Shown: positions 9,378 to 17,608 of the stretch, one piece after another
Layout of the letters: each line of letters starts with the position of its first letter
Position numbering within the stretch: position 1 is the first letter of the stretch
Assembly: GCF_040545805.1 (NCBI RefSeq)
Contig: NZ_JBEPMO010000005.1
Coordinates: forward strand, 122,279-186,278
Length of the DNA: 64,000 nt
Direction of reading: 5' to 3'
Source: Moheibacter stercoris
GTDB taxonomy: Bacteria > Bacteroidota > Bacteroidia > Flavobacteriales > Weeksellaceae
Notes under the pieces: generated by a model
Databases searched by the model: none
What the model was told of the DNA's origin: nothing
The model's input: the letters and a program-made list of their open reading frames with translations, nothing else
Translations under genes and position numbers: made by a program

Positions 9378-9767
9378 ATGAAATTTTTAAAAATTTTCGG
9401 TTTTTTCTGTTTGCTATTGAATTGGAATTGTCAATCTTCTCAAAGTATTCTGGGCTATGAAATTTTGTCAGCCACTTATTCCGAGAAATCCTATGACGAA
9501 TTTGACAAAGGATTTTTGGTGAATATGGAATATCAGATGCCACCCAATACCCAAATTAGTCATATCATTCTTAATCGATTCAAATTCAAGTTAGAAAATA
9601 TAGATAAAAATAATCAAGGAAATTATGTTGTTGATGCCTATTTTCCTGTTCAGTCCAAAATCATCCAAAATTTCACGCCACCTAAGACTGACAAAAGAAA
9701 AGATGGAATAATTTTTGAAATTGATGGAGTGGAAATTTACAAAGAAGTAAAATTTAAATTAAAATAA
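9378..9767 (+). CDS. Small putative lipoprotein, unknown function
   Basis: Not recognised. The product has 129 residues and begins MKFLKIFGFFCLLLNWNC, a lipoprotein-type signal with Cys18. The rest is a single small domain predicted by eye to be beta-rich (NTQISHIILNRFKFKLENI, then DGIIFEIDGVEIYKEVKFKLK). It lies 15 nt upstream of the YugP-type protease and may share its transcript. It is divergent from the S41 peptidase, with a 59-bp gap. Confidence 0.65.
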   Translation: MKFLKIFGFFCLLLNWNCQSSQSILGYEILSATYSEKSYDEFDKGFLVNMEYQMPPNTQISHIILNRFKFKLENIDKNNQGNYVVDAYFPVQSKIIQNFTPPKTDKRKDGIIFEIDGVEIYKEVKFKLK

Positions 9768-9782
9768 ATAAATCGAAAAACT

Positions 9783-10472
9783 ATGGATCCAATCTATTTG
9801 ATTGTTGTAGGTGTGCCGATGCTTTTGAGTATGTACATCAGTTATCAGTTGAAAAGCAAATTCAAACATTACTCAAAAGTTCATTTGGCAAACGGTATGA
9901 GTGGTAAGGAAATTGCCGAGAAAATGTTGAGTGACAACGGAATTCATGACGTAAAAGTGATTTCCACACCAGGACAATTAACTGACCATTATAATCCTGC
10001 CAACAAAACCGTTAACCTTTCTGAAGTGGTTTATCACGAAAGAAATGCAGCCGCCGCAGCGGTGGCAGCCCACGAAGTAGGTCACGCAGTTCAGCATGCC
10101 AAGGGCTATTCCTGGTTGGAAATGCGTTCTAAAATGGTTCCAATGGTAAGTATTTCGAGTAATTTGTTGCAATGGGTTTTGATGGGAGGAATTGTATTGT
10201 ATGCTTCTTCTGGTATTTCAACCGTATTGTGGATTGGAATTGCCTTATTTGCGGTAACTACTGCTTTCGCTTTTGTGACCTTACCAGTAGAATACGATGC
10301 AAGTAATAGAGCCTTGGCTTGGATGAAAGAACGAAATATGGTATTGCCAAACGAATATGCGGGCGCACAGGAATCATTGAAATGGGCGGCTAGAACCTAT
10401 TTGGTAGCGGCTTTGGGGTCTTTGGCTCAATTGCTTTATTTCGTGATGATTGCGATGCGCGGAAGAGATTAA
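9783..10472 (+). CDS. Zinc membrane metallopeptidase, YugP family
   Basis: A 229-residue integral membrane protease of the neutral zinc metallopeptidase (YugP, Zn_peptidase_2) family. A first membrane segment (~3-21) is followed by the cytoplasmic catalytic part with AAHEVGHAVQH; HEVGH at 97-101 supplies two zinc ligands and the catalytic Glu. Two hydrophobic segments lie at ~115-160 and a glutamate-containing FVTLPVEYDASNRALAWM at ~165-183, probably with the third ligand. A final membrane helix follows (~198-222). The physiological substrate is not established. A strong terminator follows 28 nt after the stop. Confidence 0.9.
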   Translation: MDPIYLIVVGVPMLLSMYISYQLKSKFKHYSKVHLANGMSGKEIAEKMLSDNGIHDVKVISTPGQLTDHYNPANKTVNLSEVVYHERNAAAAAVAAHEVGHAVQHAKGYSWLEMRSKMVPMVSISSNLLQWVLMGGIVLYASSGISTVLWIGIALFAVTTAFAFVTLPVEYDASNRALAWMKERNMVLPNEYAGAQESLKWAARTYLVAALGSLAQLLYFVMIAMRGRD

Positions 10473-10500
10473 TTCAGAAAATCAATTCCATATTAGATAG

Positions 10501-10531
10501 AAACCTCAGGGGAAACCGCTGAGGTTTTTTT
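10501..10531 (+). terminator. Rho-independent terminator after the YugP gene
   Basis: A 9-bp perfect stem (AAACCTCAG / CTGAGGTTT) with a 9-nt loop is followed by a T run. It closes the 9378-10472 transcript and separates it from the convergent response-regulator gene. Confidence 0.88.
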
Positions 10532-10536
10532 ATGGA

Positions 10537-11157
10537 CTACAACAACCCAAACTCAAAACAATATTTAATGAGTTGAGCAGTGTTTTTGGACTCCGTTTTT
10601 TCCAATAAACTTTTTCGGTGGCTGATGACCGTGAGCTGACTGATAAATAATTGATCAGCGATTTCCTGATTGGTCAGTCCTTCGGCAATAAGTGCCAAAA
10701 CTTCCTTTTCTCGTTTGGTGAAAACCGGAGTCTTGGAAGTTGTTGGAATGTTATTGCTCAAAATTTTCCGGATGGATGCTGGTAGAAACTTTTTCCCCGA
10801 CGAAACTTTTTCAATGGTTTCAATCAATTCGTCTGAGCTTGTGTTTTTCAAAAGATAAGAATCCGCACCGTTTTCCAACATTTTTTGGATGATGCCTGCC
10901 TGGTTAAAAGTACTAAGCGCGATGATTCCCACTTTAGGAAATTGATGGCGGATGTCGTTGCAAAACTCAATTCCGTTTCCGTCGGGCAGGTTGATGTCAA
11001 GCAAAATAATGTCGGTATCGGGATTTTGTTCCAGAAATCCAAGTCCTGCCTTGCCTTCCATAACATGTTCTACTTTTTCTACATAATTCAATTCATTGAG
11101 CATAATGGAAATTCCTTCTGCCACTACCTGATGGTCTTCAATTATGAGTATTTTCAT
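10537..11157 (-). CDS. NarL/FixJ-type response regulator
   Basis: Two-component DNA-binding regulator. The start is taken at ATG 11157, giving MKILIIEDHQVV, the canonical receiver start; an ATG at 11184 would add nine residues and overlap the kinase gene. In the receiver domain (1-~120) the acidic pair E7/D8 and phospho-acceptor Asp54 (LLDINLPDG) are visible, and the conserved lysine lies in YLLKNTSS. The C-terminal LuxR-type helix-turn-helix runs from FTKREKEVLALIAEGLTNQE to QLTVISHRKSLL. The sensor kinase is directly upstream, 23 nt away. Confidence 0.95.
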   Translation of the reverse strand: MKILIIEDHQVVAEGISIMLNELNYVEKVEHVMEGKAGLGFLEQNPDTDIILLDINLPDGNGIEFCNDIRHQFPKVGIIALSTFNQAGIIQKMLENGADSYLLKNTSSDELIETIEKVSSGKKFLPASIRKILSNNIPTTSKTPVFTKREKEVLALIAEGLTNQEIADQLFISQLTVISHRKSLLEKTESKNTAQLIKYCFEFGLL

Positions 11158-11180
11158 CTGCAATTTTTTTAAATTACATA

Positions 11181-13178
11181 TCAAACCGGGATTTCTATGT
11201 GCACAGCCGTTCCGGAATTTTCAGAATCAATCTCGAGTTTTCCTTTCCAATAATCTACTCTTGAACGAATTCCCGTCAGTCCCATTCCGGTTTCTTTTTC
11301 AATCGATTGAGGATCAAATCCTTTTCCGTTGTCTTCCACTTCAATGATTACTAAATTTTCATCTTTTCTTACCTGAACCAGGATTTCAGATGCGTCCGAA
11401 TGTTTGATGGAGTTGTTGACCAGTTCCTGAATGATTCTGTAAACCGAAATATCGAGTTGCTTTCCGAGTCCGTTTTCTATGTGATAAGATTGATAAATGA
11501 TTTTCAGGTTTTCGTTCTGAATGCTTTGTAGGAATTCTCCAATGGCTCCGTTTAGACCGAATTTCAGGATGCTTTCCGGCATCAGGTTATGTGCAACCCG
11601 CCGCAATTCGCTGATGGATTCGTCCAGTAAATGAACCGATTTTTCAAAAGCAGCACCGTCTTCTTCTGTAATGATTAATTTTTTGTGCATGTTATTTAGA
11701 TTAAGTTTTACACCGCTGAGCAGTCCGCCCAATCCGTCGTGAAGCTCTTTTGCCATTCGGCTTCTTTCATCTTCCTGGCCTTGTAATAATGCCCGGGTGG
11801 CTGAAAGTTGTTTTTCCGTTTCGAGTTCATGTATTCTTTGCGTTTGTAATTTTTGTCTGTTTTTATAATTTTTATAAACCAAAAATCCAATGATTCCAGC
11901 TGCTAAAAGAATGGCTGCAAGTGCGAAATTGAGAAAATTTTTCTGACGGATTTTTAAAGTTTGGGCTTGTTTTTCTGCATTTAAAGTTCGGATTTCAGCT
12001 TCTTTTTGTTTGAATTGGTATTTGGCTTCAAATGCGATGAGTTGTTTTTTATTTTCGTCCAATTGAATTTCAGAATGCAGTTTTTCATATTGTCGGTTAT
12101 GAGTCAGTGCTCTTTCAAAATCACCTAATTTTTCATAAGTTTCAGATGCTTTTTTGTGGAAATCAGCCAGTTCGTATTTGGTTTCGAGTCTTTCTGCAAT
12201 CGGAATTCCTAATTCAATGTTTTCAATGGCGTTTTTGTATTTTTTATGTTCAATATAAATTTCTGCCAAATAAAGGTAACCATACATCTCGCTTTCAGGG
12301 AAATTCAGTTCCTTTGATTTTTGCAACGCTTTGTTTAAATAAGAAATGCCTTCGGATAATTTTGTTTTTCCCAAAAAATTTCCTTTGGCCAAATAACCGT
12401 CAACGATGTCGTATTCGCTACCCAATTCTTTGGCTATTTTTTCGAACTGATTTATGTAGTCAATGGCTTCGTCATATTTTTTGTGATATTTTGCATTGAT
12501 AGCCAGATTATATAATGGCGAAAGGGAAGTCCATGGATCTTTGTTTTCTTTTGATAATTTTAATGCTTGAATTGAATATTCTTTTGCTTTTTCGTATTGC
12601 CTCATTTCTGTAAAAACAGAACCAAGATTGTTATTTACAGTACGTTGCGTAATTTTATCCTGTAAAGAATCAGCTATATTTTTAGCTTTTAGGTAATAAT
12701 CCGAAGCTGCCATGAAATCTGACAAATATTGCCACTGATTCCCAATATTAAGATATGCGATGCTAAGGTTTTTGGGACTATTTAGTTTCTTATATTTTTC
12801 AGCTGATTCTTCTGCCAATCTCAGTGCTTCTTTAAACTCGCCCTGCTTATTCAGAATCATAATAACATAGCTGGCATAGCGTGCCTCGCCTAAACCAAAT
12901 TTATTTTTCTTTGCAAAATCCCTGGCAACGGTATAATAATGCAGCGCCGAATCAGAATTTGATTCTTCAAATAAATCGCCTAATTCATAAAAATGATCGG
13001 TTTTTTTTTCGACATTTTTCTCCTTTTCAATCAGGATTTTCAAACTGTCAATCTTTGAATTTTCCTGAGAAAATGAATTCAGATAGCATAAGGAAATGAT
13101 CAATAAGTATAAGTTTTTCAAATCAGATGTTTTGAAATTAATGATATATTGCGCTGAAAGATTTAGGATGTTCATCAA
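11181..13178 (-). CDS. TPR-containing sensor histidine kinase (HisKA_3 type)
   Basis: Partner of the response regulator downstream. It has 665 residues from ATG 13178; the true start may be ~20 codons later, since residues 21-38 (KNLYLLIISLCYLNSFSQ) form the signal segment. A periplasmic sensor built of TPR repeats fills ~60-380. It is followed by a coiled coil (~385-412), a membrane helix (415-436) and a second coiled coil. The dimerisation/phosphotransfer box ERSRMAKELHDGLGG holds phospho-acceptor His480. The HATPase_c domain (~555-665) shows IIQELVNNSIKHSDA (N box), VEDNGKGFD (G1) and GMGLTGIRSRV (G2). The signal sensed is unknown. Confidence 0.95.
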   Translation of the reverse strand: MMNILNLSAQYIINFKTSDLKNLYLLIISLCYLNSFSQENSKIDSLKILIEKEKNVEKKTDHFYELGDLFEESNSDSALHYYTVARDFAKKNKFGLGEARYASYVIMILNKQGEFKEALRLAEESAEKYKKLNSPKNLSIAYLNIGNQWQYLSDFMAASDYYLKAKNIADSLQDKITQRTVNNNLGSVFTEMRQYEKAKEYSIQALKLSKENKDPWTSLSPLYNLAINAKYHKKYDEAIDYINQFEKIAKELGSEYDIVDGYLAKGNFLGKTKLSEGISYLNKALQKSKELNFPESEMYGYLYLAEIYIEHKKYKNAIENIELGIPIAERLETKYELADFHKKASETYEKLGDFERALTHNRQYEKLHSEIQLDENKKQLIAFEAKYQFKQKEAEIRTLNAEKQAQTLKIRQKNFLNFALAAILLAAGIIGFLVYKNYKNRQKLQTQRIHELETEKQLSATRALLQGQEDERSRMAKELHDGLGGLLSGVKLNLNNMHKKLIITEEDGAAFEKSVHLLDESISELRRVAHNLMPESILKFGLNGAIGEFLQSIQNENLKIIYQSYHIENGLGKQLDISVYRIIQELVNNSIKHSDASEILVQVRKDENLVIIEVEDNGKGFDPQSIEKETGMGLTGIRSRVDYWKGKLEIDSENSGTAVHIEIPV

Positions 13179-13184
13179 ATATAA

Positions 13185-13220
13185 TCAAAAAACAAGGACA
13201 CAAACCCATATGTCCCTGTG
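13185..13220 (-). terminator. Probable terminator after the beta-barrel gene
   Basis: On the minus strand a short stem (GGACA/TGTCC, extended by ACA/TGT across one mismatch) is followed by a run of T. It lies between the beta-barrel gene and the kinase gene. Confidence 0.5.
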
Positions 13221-13233
13221 ATTTAAAGATTCA

Positions 13234-13782
13234 TCAGAATTTAAAAGTTAAGCCAGCATTTAGTACAGAAACACCATAACCCAGTTCTGCATAAACGCCG
13301 AACATATCGGTGAAAAACCAACGGGCTCCCGCGAAACCGCTTACTCCGACGCCACTGCCATAGCTTTTTCCGAAATAATCTTCGTCTAAATCTGATGAAT
13401 ATTTGACAATGTTATATCCGACCATTGCTCCGGCATACAAATCCAAATCGGGAAGGTTTTCAAATCCGTTGTAATGATAAGCCCCGCGAACCCCGACGAT
13501 GATATAATTCCATTTGGCATTATAACTTGAATCGGAATATTTATAACCGGTCGTACCTAAATATCCCCCCAAACTTACCACGCCCGGTCCGCCGACTTCC
13601 CAGATTCCATGGTCTGCCGACAAACTGATAGCAGGCCTTACTTTTCCGTATCCGCCCAAAGCGGTTCCTACACCGACCCCGGCATTGATGGCAGTCGTTC
13701 CCTTTTGAAAAGCTTGTGCTTTTGTTTCTGTATAAAAAATTGAAAATAATAGAGAGCATAAAATGACAAATGATTTTTTCAT
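13234..13782 (-). CDS. Small outer-membrane beta-barrel protein
   Basis: A 182-residue protein with a signal peptide (MKKSFVILCSLLFSIFYTETKAQ) and alternating glycine/aromatic strands: INAGVGVGTALGG, WNYIIVGVRGAYHY, DLYAGAMVGYNIV, GVSGFAGARWFFTD and VYAELGYGVSVLNAGLTFKF. The last strand ends in F, as beta-barrels often do. About eight strands are likely, similar in size to OmpA/OmpW-type barrels. Its function is unknown. It lies between the two-component system and the beta-helix lipoprotein, with its own terminator-like hairpin on each side, so it is probably transcribed separately. Confidence 0.8.
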   Translation of the reverse strand: MKKSFVILCSLLFSIFYTETKAQAFQKGTTAINAGVGVGTALGGYGKVRPAISLSADHGIWEVGGPGVVSLGGYLGTTGYKYSDSSYNAKWNYIIVGVRGAYHYNGFENLPDLDLYAGAMVGYNIVKYSSDLDEDYFGKSYGSGVGVSGFAGARWFFTDMFGVYAELGYGVSVLNAGLTFKF

Positions 13783-13810
13783 AAGAATATAATTTTTTAA
13801 TTTGATTTAG

Positions 13811-13845
13811 AAAAAACAAGAGCGCATGAGGACTTTGCGCTCTTG
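13811..13845 (-). terminator. Rho-independent terminator after the beta-helix lipoprotein
   Basis: A perfect 10-bp stem (CAAGAGCGCA / TGCGCTCTTG) with a 9-nt loop is followed on the minus strand by TTTTTT. It lies 15 nt beyond the lipoprotein stop codon. Confidence 0.9.
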
Positions 13846-13859
13846 CTATAAAACACTAA

Positions 13860-14981
13860 TTAATTAGCAGCATACAAAATATTTGGTCCGTTTATCCAAT
13901 AAGAACCTGTACCACCGTCCGTATATCGGAAACCTTCCCAATCACCTGTGGCGGGGGTTGTGATATTGCCATCTCCGTTGGTGTCGCCACCATGAGTATC
14001 GTCTTTATAAGAAGTCAAAATAGCAGTTGGATCTAAACTTACATTTCCAAGGTAAGACTGAATGCCACTTCCGGGATTGATGAACTTTACTATGACACCG
14101 GGTTTGATGTTAATACTCGCAGAGGAGTGTACTTGTGTGACAGACGGAGAATTGGAAACATAAGGAACTTCTGTATTGTCCCAGTTTACAGATTGACCAT
14201 TATTGCCATCAGAACCCCATATGCTCAGGAAAATACCATTATGTGAATTGGTCATAGTCGGATTTTCAGGATTATGGAAGATGTTGCTTGGATTTAGTTG
14301 GTAGAAAGTATTAAAGTAAATAGGTCTTCCATTATCATAGAGTGCATTATTGGTGAATTTACTTACGCTTGCATCCTGCATAGAAGAACTTCCATAGAAA
14401 GCATAGGAACTGCTACCTGGCTGATAGAAGGTATGGGCGATTCTACAATTGTCAAAAGTAAAGGAAACAGACTGAGCCCAATCGATAAATACTGCATGAC
14501 TGTTTCCGCCACTAGGCTGGCCAGCATAAAAAATGTCCACATATTTGAAAACCGAAGCAATCGTTCCGTGAAGGTCCAATTCGATCCAATCCCCTTTTTC
14601 TGCTTGGGTGAAATTTCCATCGCCATTTGTGTCCCCACAATAACGGTCATCGGCCAGAGAAGTGAAAACAATACGTTTGTCAGCGGTTCCTTCTGCCAGA
14701 ATTTTTCCTTCTTCATATATGCGGATACTTGCATTTCTGATTTTTATAATCGCACCCGGCTCAATGGTCAGAACAGAGCGCACAGATAAATCAGATCCGT
14801 CAATTACATACACAAAACCTTCTTCCCAAACCGTAGGTTCATTGATGGTTCCCGAAACTTCAATTACATCACAATACGCAACCGGTTCTTCCTGTTCTTC
14901 CGGCATTCCACCGTCATCATCTGTACTTGTACACGCCATAAAGTATAATCCGGCAAATAATAGAATTAATAATTTTTTCAT
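13860..14981 (-). CDS. Surface lipoprotein with beta-helix-like body and two DTNGDGN loops
   Basis: A 373-residue lipoprotein: signal MKKLLILLFAGLYFMAC, followed by TSTDDDGG, an acidic stretch after the cysteine that resembles the surface-export signal of Bacteroidota lipoproteins. Short repeating strands (SVLTIEPGAIIKI, NASIRIYEEGKILAEG) and the later SINIKPGVIVKFINPG suggest a right-handed beta-helix. Two calcium-loop-like segments, CGDTNGDGNFTQAEKGDW (~105-125) and GGDTNGDGNITTPATGDW (~330-348), occur in parallel positions, so the protein may consist of two related halves. The role is unknown; substrate binding or adhesion on the cell surface are possibilities. Confidence 0.7.
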   Translation of the reverse strand: MKKLLILLFAGLYFMACTSTDDDGGMPEEQEEPVAYCDVIEVSGTINEPTVWEEGFVYVIDGSDLSVRSVLTIEPGAIIKIRNASIRIYEEGKILAEGTADKRIVFTSLADDRYCGDTNGDGNFTQAEKGDWIELDLHGTIASVFKYVDIFYAGQPSGGNSHAVFIDWAQSVSFTFDNCRIAHTFYQPGSSSYAFYGSSSMQDASVSKFTNNALYDNGRPIYFNTFYQLNPSNIFHNPENPTMTNSHNGIFLSIWGSDGNNGQSVNWDNTEVPYVSNSPSVTQVHSSASINIKPGVIVKFINPGSGIQSYLGNVSLDPTAILTSYKDDTHGGDTNGDGNITTPATGDWEGFRYTDGGTGSYWINGPNILYAAN

Positions 14982-15096
14982 CTTGAATTTATTTGATTTT
15001 TATTGATGACAAAATTATCGGCAGTAGCAAAGGAAGACAATCCTTATAAATGAGGATTTTTTAAATTTAGATTGGAAATCAATGAATTAATGCAAT

Positions 15097-15120
15097 GTGG
15101 CTTCGAGAGCCTCAGCCACC
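15097..15120. repeat. REP-like palindrome
   Basis: GTGGCT and AGCCAC flank a short GC-rich middle (15097-15119). It resembles the small GTGGCTTCGA-type palindromes that I recall as dispersed in Flavobacteriia genomes; this is from memory and only one copy is visible here. Confidence 0.45.
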
Positions 15121-15126
15121 GGAAAC

Positions 15127-15153
15127 AAAAAAATCCCGCAAAACGGGATTTTT
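15127..15153. terminator. Bidirectional-looking terminator
   Basis: The stem AAATCCCG / CGGGATTT has a 5-nt loop, with A residues before and T residues after it, so it can work for the minus-strand dioxygenase gene ending at 15182. It is followed by a low-complexity CTAT-rich stretch (15155-15185). Confidence 0.8.
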
Positions 15154-15181
15154 CTATATTCTATTCTCTATGTTCTATTTC

Positions 15182-16336
15182 TTATTCCAGCCAACTGGTT
15201 TTATAGCTATCATCCTCTAAATCAACCGCTGCTTGTGTCATTTTTAACGGATGAAATGGATCGACCATTAAAGCCAATTCACCAGTTTCTTTTTGGCCAA
15301 TACTTCTTTCCATTGCTCCTGGATGAGGGCCGTGTGGAATTCCTCCTGGATGAAGCGTGAAATATCCTTTTTCAATGTGATTACGGCTCATGAAATCGCC
15401 ATCTACATAGTACAATACTTCTTCTGAGTCAATGTTGCTATGGTTGTAAGGAGCTGGAACTGCATCAGGATGGTAATCATACAATCTAGGGACAAACGAA
15501 CAAACAACATAATTGTTTCCTTCGAAATTTTGATGTACTGGAGGCGGTTGGTGAATTCTTCCCGTAATCGGTTCAAAATCGTGGATAGAGAATCCGTACG
15601 GATAGAAATATCCGTCCCAACCTACGACATCAAAAGGATGTGTTGCGTAGGTGATCGGATGAATCATTCCCGCTTTTTTGACTTTGATTAAAAACTCTCC
15701 TTGTTCATCCACTGGAGCTTTGTATTGAGGCATTTTCATGTCACGTTCACAGAAAGGTGAATGCTCCAATAATTGTCCGTATTTGTTACGGTACCTTCTT
15801 GGGGTTTCGATTGGCGAAAATGATTCCATGAAAAACAAACGATTGTTTTCGGTATCAAATTCCATTTGGTAAATGGTTCCTCGAGGAATGATAAGGTAAT
15901 CTCCATATTCAAATTTGATGTCACCCAAAAAGGTTTTCAAGGTTCCAGAACCTTCGTGAATGAACAACATTTCATCGCATTGACCATTTTTGTAAAAATA
16001 ATCGGTCATGGATTTTCTAGGCGCAGCCACACCCATGATCAAGTCATTGTTAAAAAATAAAGGAGTTCTTGCCTCCAAAAAATCATCGGTTAGTTTGGCT
16101 TTGAACCCTTGAACCAATCGTGGTGTAATATTTTTTTCAATCGCTGCAACTGGAGTAACATCAATTGGTTCTCCAAATTTCATCATTTGAGTTGGTCGAT
16201 GGATGTGATATAATAAAGAAGAAACGCCACTGAAACCTTCCGTTCCAAATAATTGTTCATAACGGTGTTTTCCATTTTCATCTTTAAATACCACGTGTCT
16301 TTTTTGAGGTATTTCCCCTAACGTATGATATCTCAT
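15182..16336 (-). CDS. hmgA: Homogentisate 1,2-dioxygenase family protein
   Basis: Iron-dependent ring cleavage of homogentisate to maleylacetoacetate in tyrosine/phenylalanine breakdown. The 384 residues match the shorter bacterial form of the family (the human enzyme has ~445). Seen: the double-cupin body with DEMLFIHEGSGTLKTFLGD (~140-158), GDYLIIPRGTIYQ, the conserved YATHPFDVVGWDGYFYPY (~237-254) and the metal-site region FTLHPGGIPHGPHPGAMERS (~327-346). No other tyrosine-degradation genes are adjacent. A weak promoter (TAACTTTA) precedes it on the minus strand. Substrate identity is inferred from the family. Confidence 0.88.
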   Translation of the reverse strand: MRYHTLGEIPQKRHVVFKDENGKHRYEQLFGTEGFSGVSSLLYHIHRPTQMMKFGEPIDVTPVAAIEKNITPRLVQGFKAKLTDDFLEARTPLFFNNDLIMGVAAPRKSMTDYFYKNGQCDEMLFIHEGSGTLKTFLGDIKFEYGDYLIIPRGTIYQMEFDTENNRLFFMESFSPIETPRRYRNKYGQLLEHSPFCERDMKMPQYKAPVDEQGEFLIKVKKAGMIHPITYATHPFDVVGWDGYFYPYGFSIHDFEPITGRIHQPPPVHQNFEGNNYVVCSFVPRLYDYHPDAVPAPYNHSNIDSEEVLYYVDGDFMSRNHIEKGYFTLHPGGIPHGPHPGAMERSIGQKETGELALMVDPFHPLKMTQAAVDLEDDSYKTSWLE

Positions 16337-16426
16337 TTTGCGTGTACTTTGTTTGTCTAAAGTTAAGAATTCTTTGTGATACCAAAGAAAACATTCATCA
16401 TATAATCAATAGGATGGAGCGTTTCC

Positions 16427-16807
16427 TTATGAATTTTGTTGCATTTGTTCAATTGTTGAACGCATTTCTTCCAAAATTTCTGGTTGCGCCATGACACCTA
16501 CAAACCATAATACGGTAAAGATTCCTAGTATTAATCCTAGAATAGTACCAATTATCGCAAGGATTTTCGCCGTTTTGGTATTGTTGTAAGATGTTAAATT
16601 GTAATAGTTTGGGTTATTGGAATATTCCTTTAAAGCTTTGGACGCCATCAACCAGCCTATAATACCGATTAAAAATCCTGGTACAGCCGTAAATGCGCCG
16701 CAACAACAACCCAATAAAGAGAAAATTATCGAGCCAATTCCCAAAATTAACGCAAGCGGATCATTGGGTAGTTTCTGATTGGAATTAAATTCTTCGAATT
16801 CGTTCAT
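16427..16807 (-). CDS. CCC-motif small membrane protein
   Basis: A 126-residue protein with two long hydrophobic stretches: ~18-54, which contains LLGCCCGAF, and ~80-108 (ILAIIGTILGLILGIFTVLW). The triple-cysteine motif in the first segment marks a small Flavobacteriia membrane family related to DUF4190-like proteins; no function is known. It lies 2 nt after the DUF2752 gene, forming a minus-strand cluster with it and the TPR gene. Confidence 0.8.
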   Translation of the reverse strand: MNEFEEFNSNQKLPNDPLALILGIGSIIFSLLGCCCGAFTAVPGFLIGIIGWLMASKALKEYSNNPNYYNLTSYNNTKTAKILAIIGTILGLILGIFTVLWFVGVMAQPEILEEMRSTIEQMQQNS

Positions 16808-16809
16808 AG

Positions 16810-17112
16810 TTAGATAAATTTTAAAATGTAAGATATAAGCATAATGGCAACCGAAATGATAAAGGAATATTTCAAAATAGCCAATGTTTTTAGGTTTCCT
16901 CTAAAGGTATGATAGGCAAGAATTCCTAAAGTGAAAAGTAAGGGTAGAAGTGCAGGATACATTTTGAATGATTCGACAAAATGTCCGTTGATCAATAATT
17001 CAAAACTTCTTTGGATGCCACAACCAGGACACTCAATTCCAGTTGTATCCTTAATTTTGCATGAAAGTTTTGGTGTGGTGATTAAAAAAGCCATTTGAAA
17101 TTTTTTTGCCAA
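16810..17112 (-). CDS. DUF2752 membrane protein
   Basis: A 100-residue protein with the family signature GIECPGCGIQRSFELLINGH (~25-44) followed by two or three membrane helices (ALLPLLFTLGILAY and SFIISVAIMLISYILKF). DUF2752 proteins are small inner-membrane proteins of unknown role; the CPGCG pair may bind metal or form a disulfide. The start at 17112 overlaps the TPR gene by 31 nt; an internal ATG at 17094 gives MAFLITTP and a smaller overlap. The tight spacing suggests one operon. Confidence 0.85.
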   Translation of the reverse strand: MAKKFQMAFLITTPKLSCKIKDTTGIECPGCGIQRSFELLINGHFVESFKMYPALLPLLFTLGILAYHTFRGNLKTLAILKYSFIISVAIMLISYILKFI

Positions 17113-17594
17113 AAATTCATTTTCATTTGAACGCGTCCAATTTCATTGAGCAATAATCCATGAAAATCCTTGTTAAAGTTCAGATTTTTTGCTTCTAAAT
17201 AGGTTTTATAGGCTTTGATATAATCCTTACGATGCTCAGCAATTTTTGCTTTCTGATAATACAAAGTTGCTTTGTCTGCACCATCAACGGTTAAGCCTTC
17301 AGCTATAACTTTTTCAGCTTCTTCCAAATGTCCAAATTCAATCAACAAATAGCCATAATTTACATAAACGACCGGATAAGTTCCTTGGCAAAATTTAATC
17401 GCCAATTCATAATGACGTTGGGCTTTTTGGAAATCTTTGATTTTGGTTTCATAGATCCAGCCCAAATGATTATGCGCTCGACCATATCCAGGATCGATGG
17501 AAAGCAATTCTTCCAACAAAAGTTTAGCGCCCGATAAATCACGTTCGTCAATCGCTTTGCTAATCTCCAAAAAAAGATTTTCTACCTCTTGCAT
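17082..17594 (-). CDS. TPR-repeat protein
   Basis: About 170 residues with no signal peptide, so probably cytoplasmic. Tetratricopeptide repeats cover most of it: GYGRAHNHLGWIYETKI, YPVVYVNYGYLLIEFGHLEEA and ATLYYQKAKIAEHRKDYIKAY. Such repeats bind partner proteins; the partner is unknown. I chose the ATG at 17594; a GTG two codons upstream (17600) is less likely. A TACATTTG sequence on the minus strand (17607 to 17600) resembles a promoter box but is too close to the ATG unless the message is leaderless. The 3' end overlaps the DUF2752 gene. Confidence 0.8.
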   Translation of the reverse strand: MQEVENLFLEISKAIDERDLSGAKLLLEELLSIDPGYGRAHNHLGWIYETKIKDFQKAQRHYELAIKFCQGTYPVVYVNYGYLLIEFGHLEEAEKVIAEGLTVDGADKATLYYQKAKIAEHRKDYIKAYKTYLEAKNLNFNKDFHGLLLNEIGRVQMKMNFWQKNFKWLF

Positions 17595-17608
17595 AAGCAC
17601 AAATGTAC

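Noticed and set aside
12107..12499. Plus-strand 130-codon open frame
   Set aside because: It is antisense to the TPR part of the histidine kinase, with no start context and an unlikely composition.
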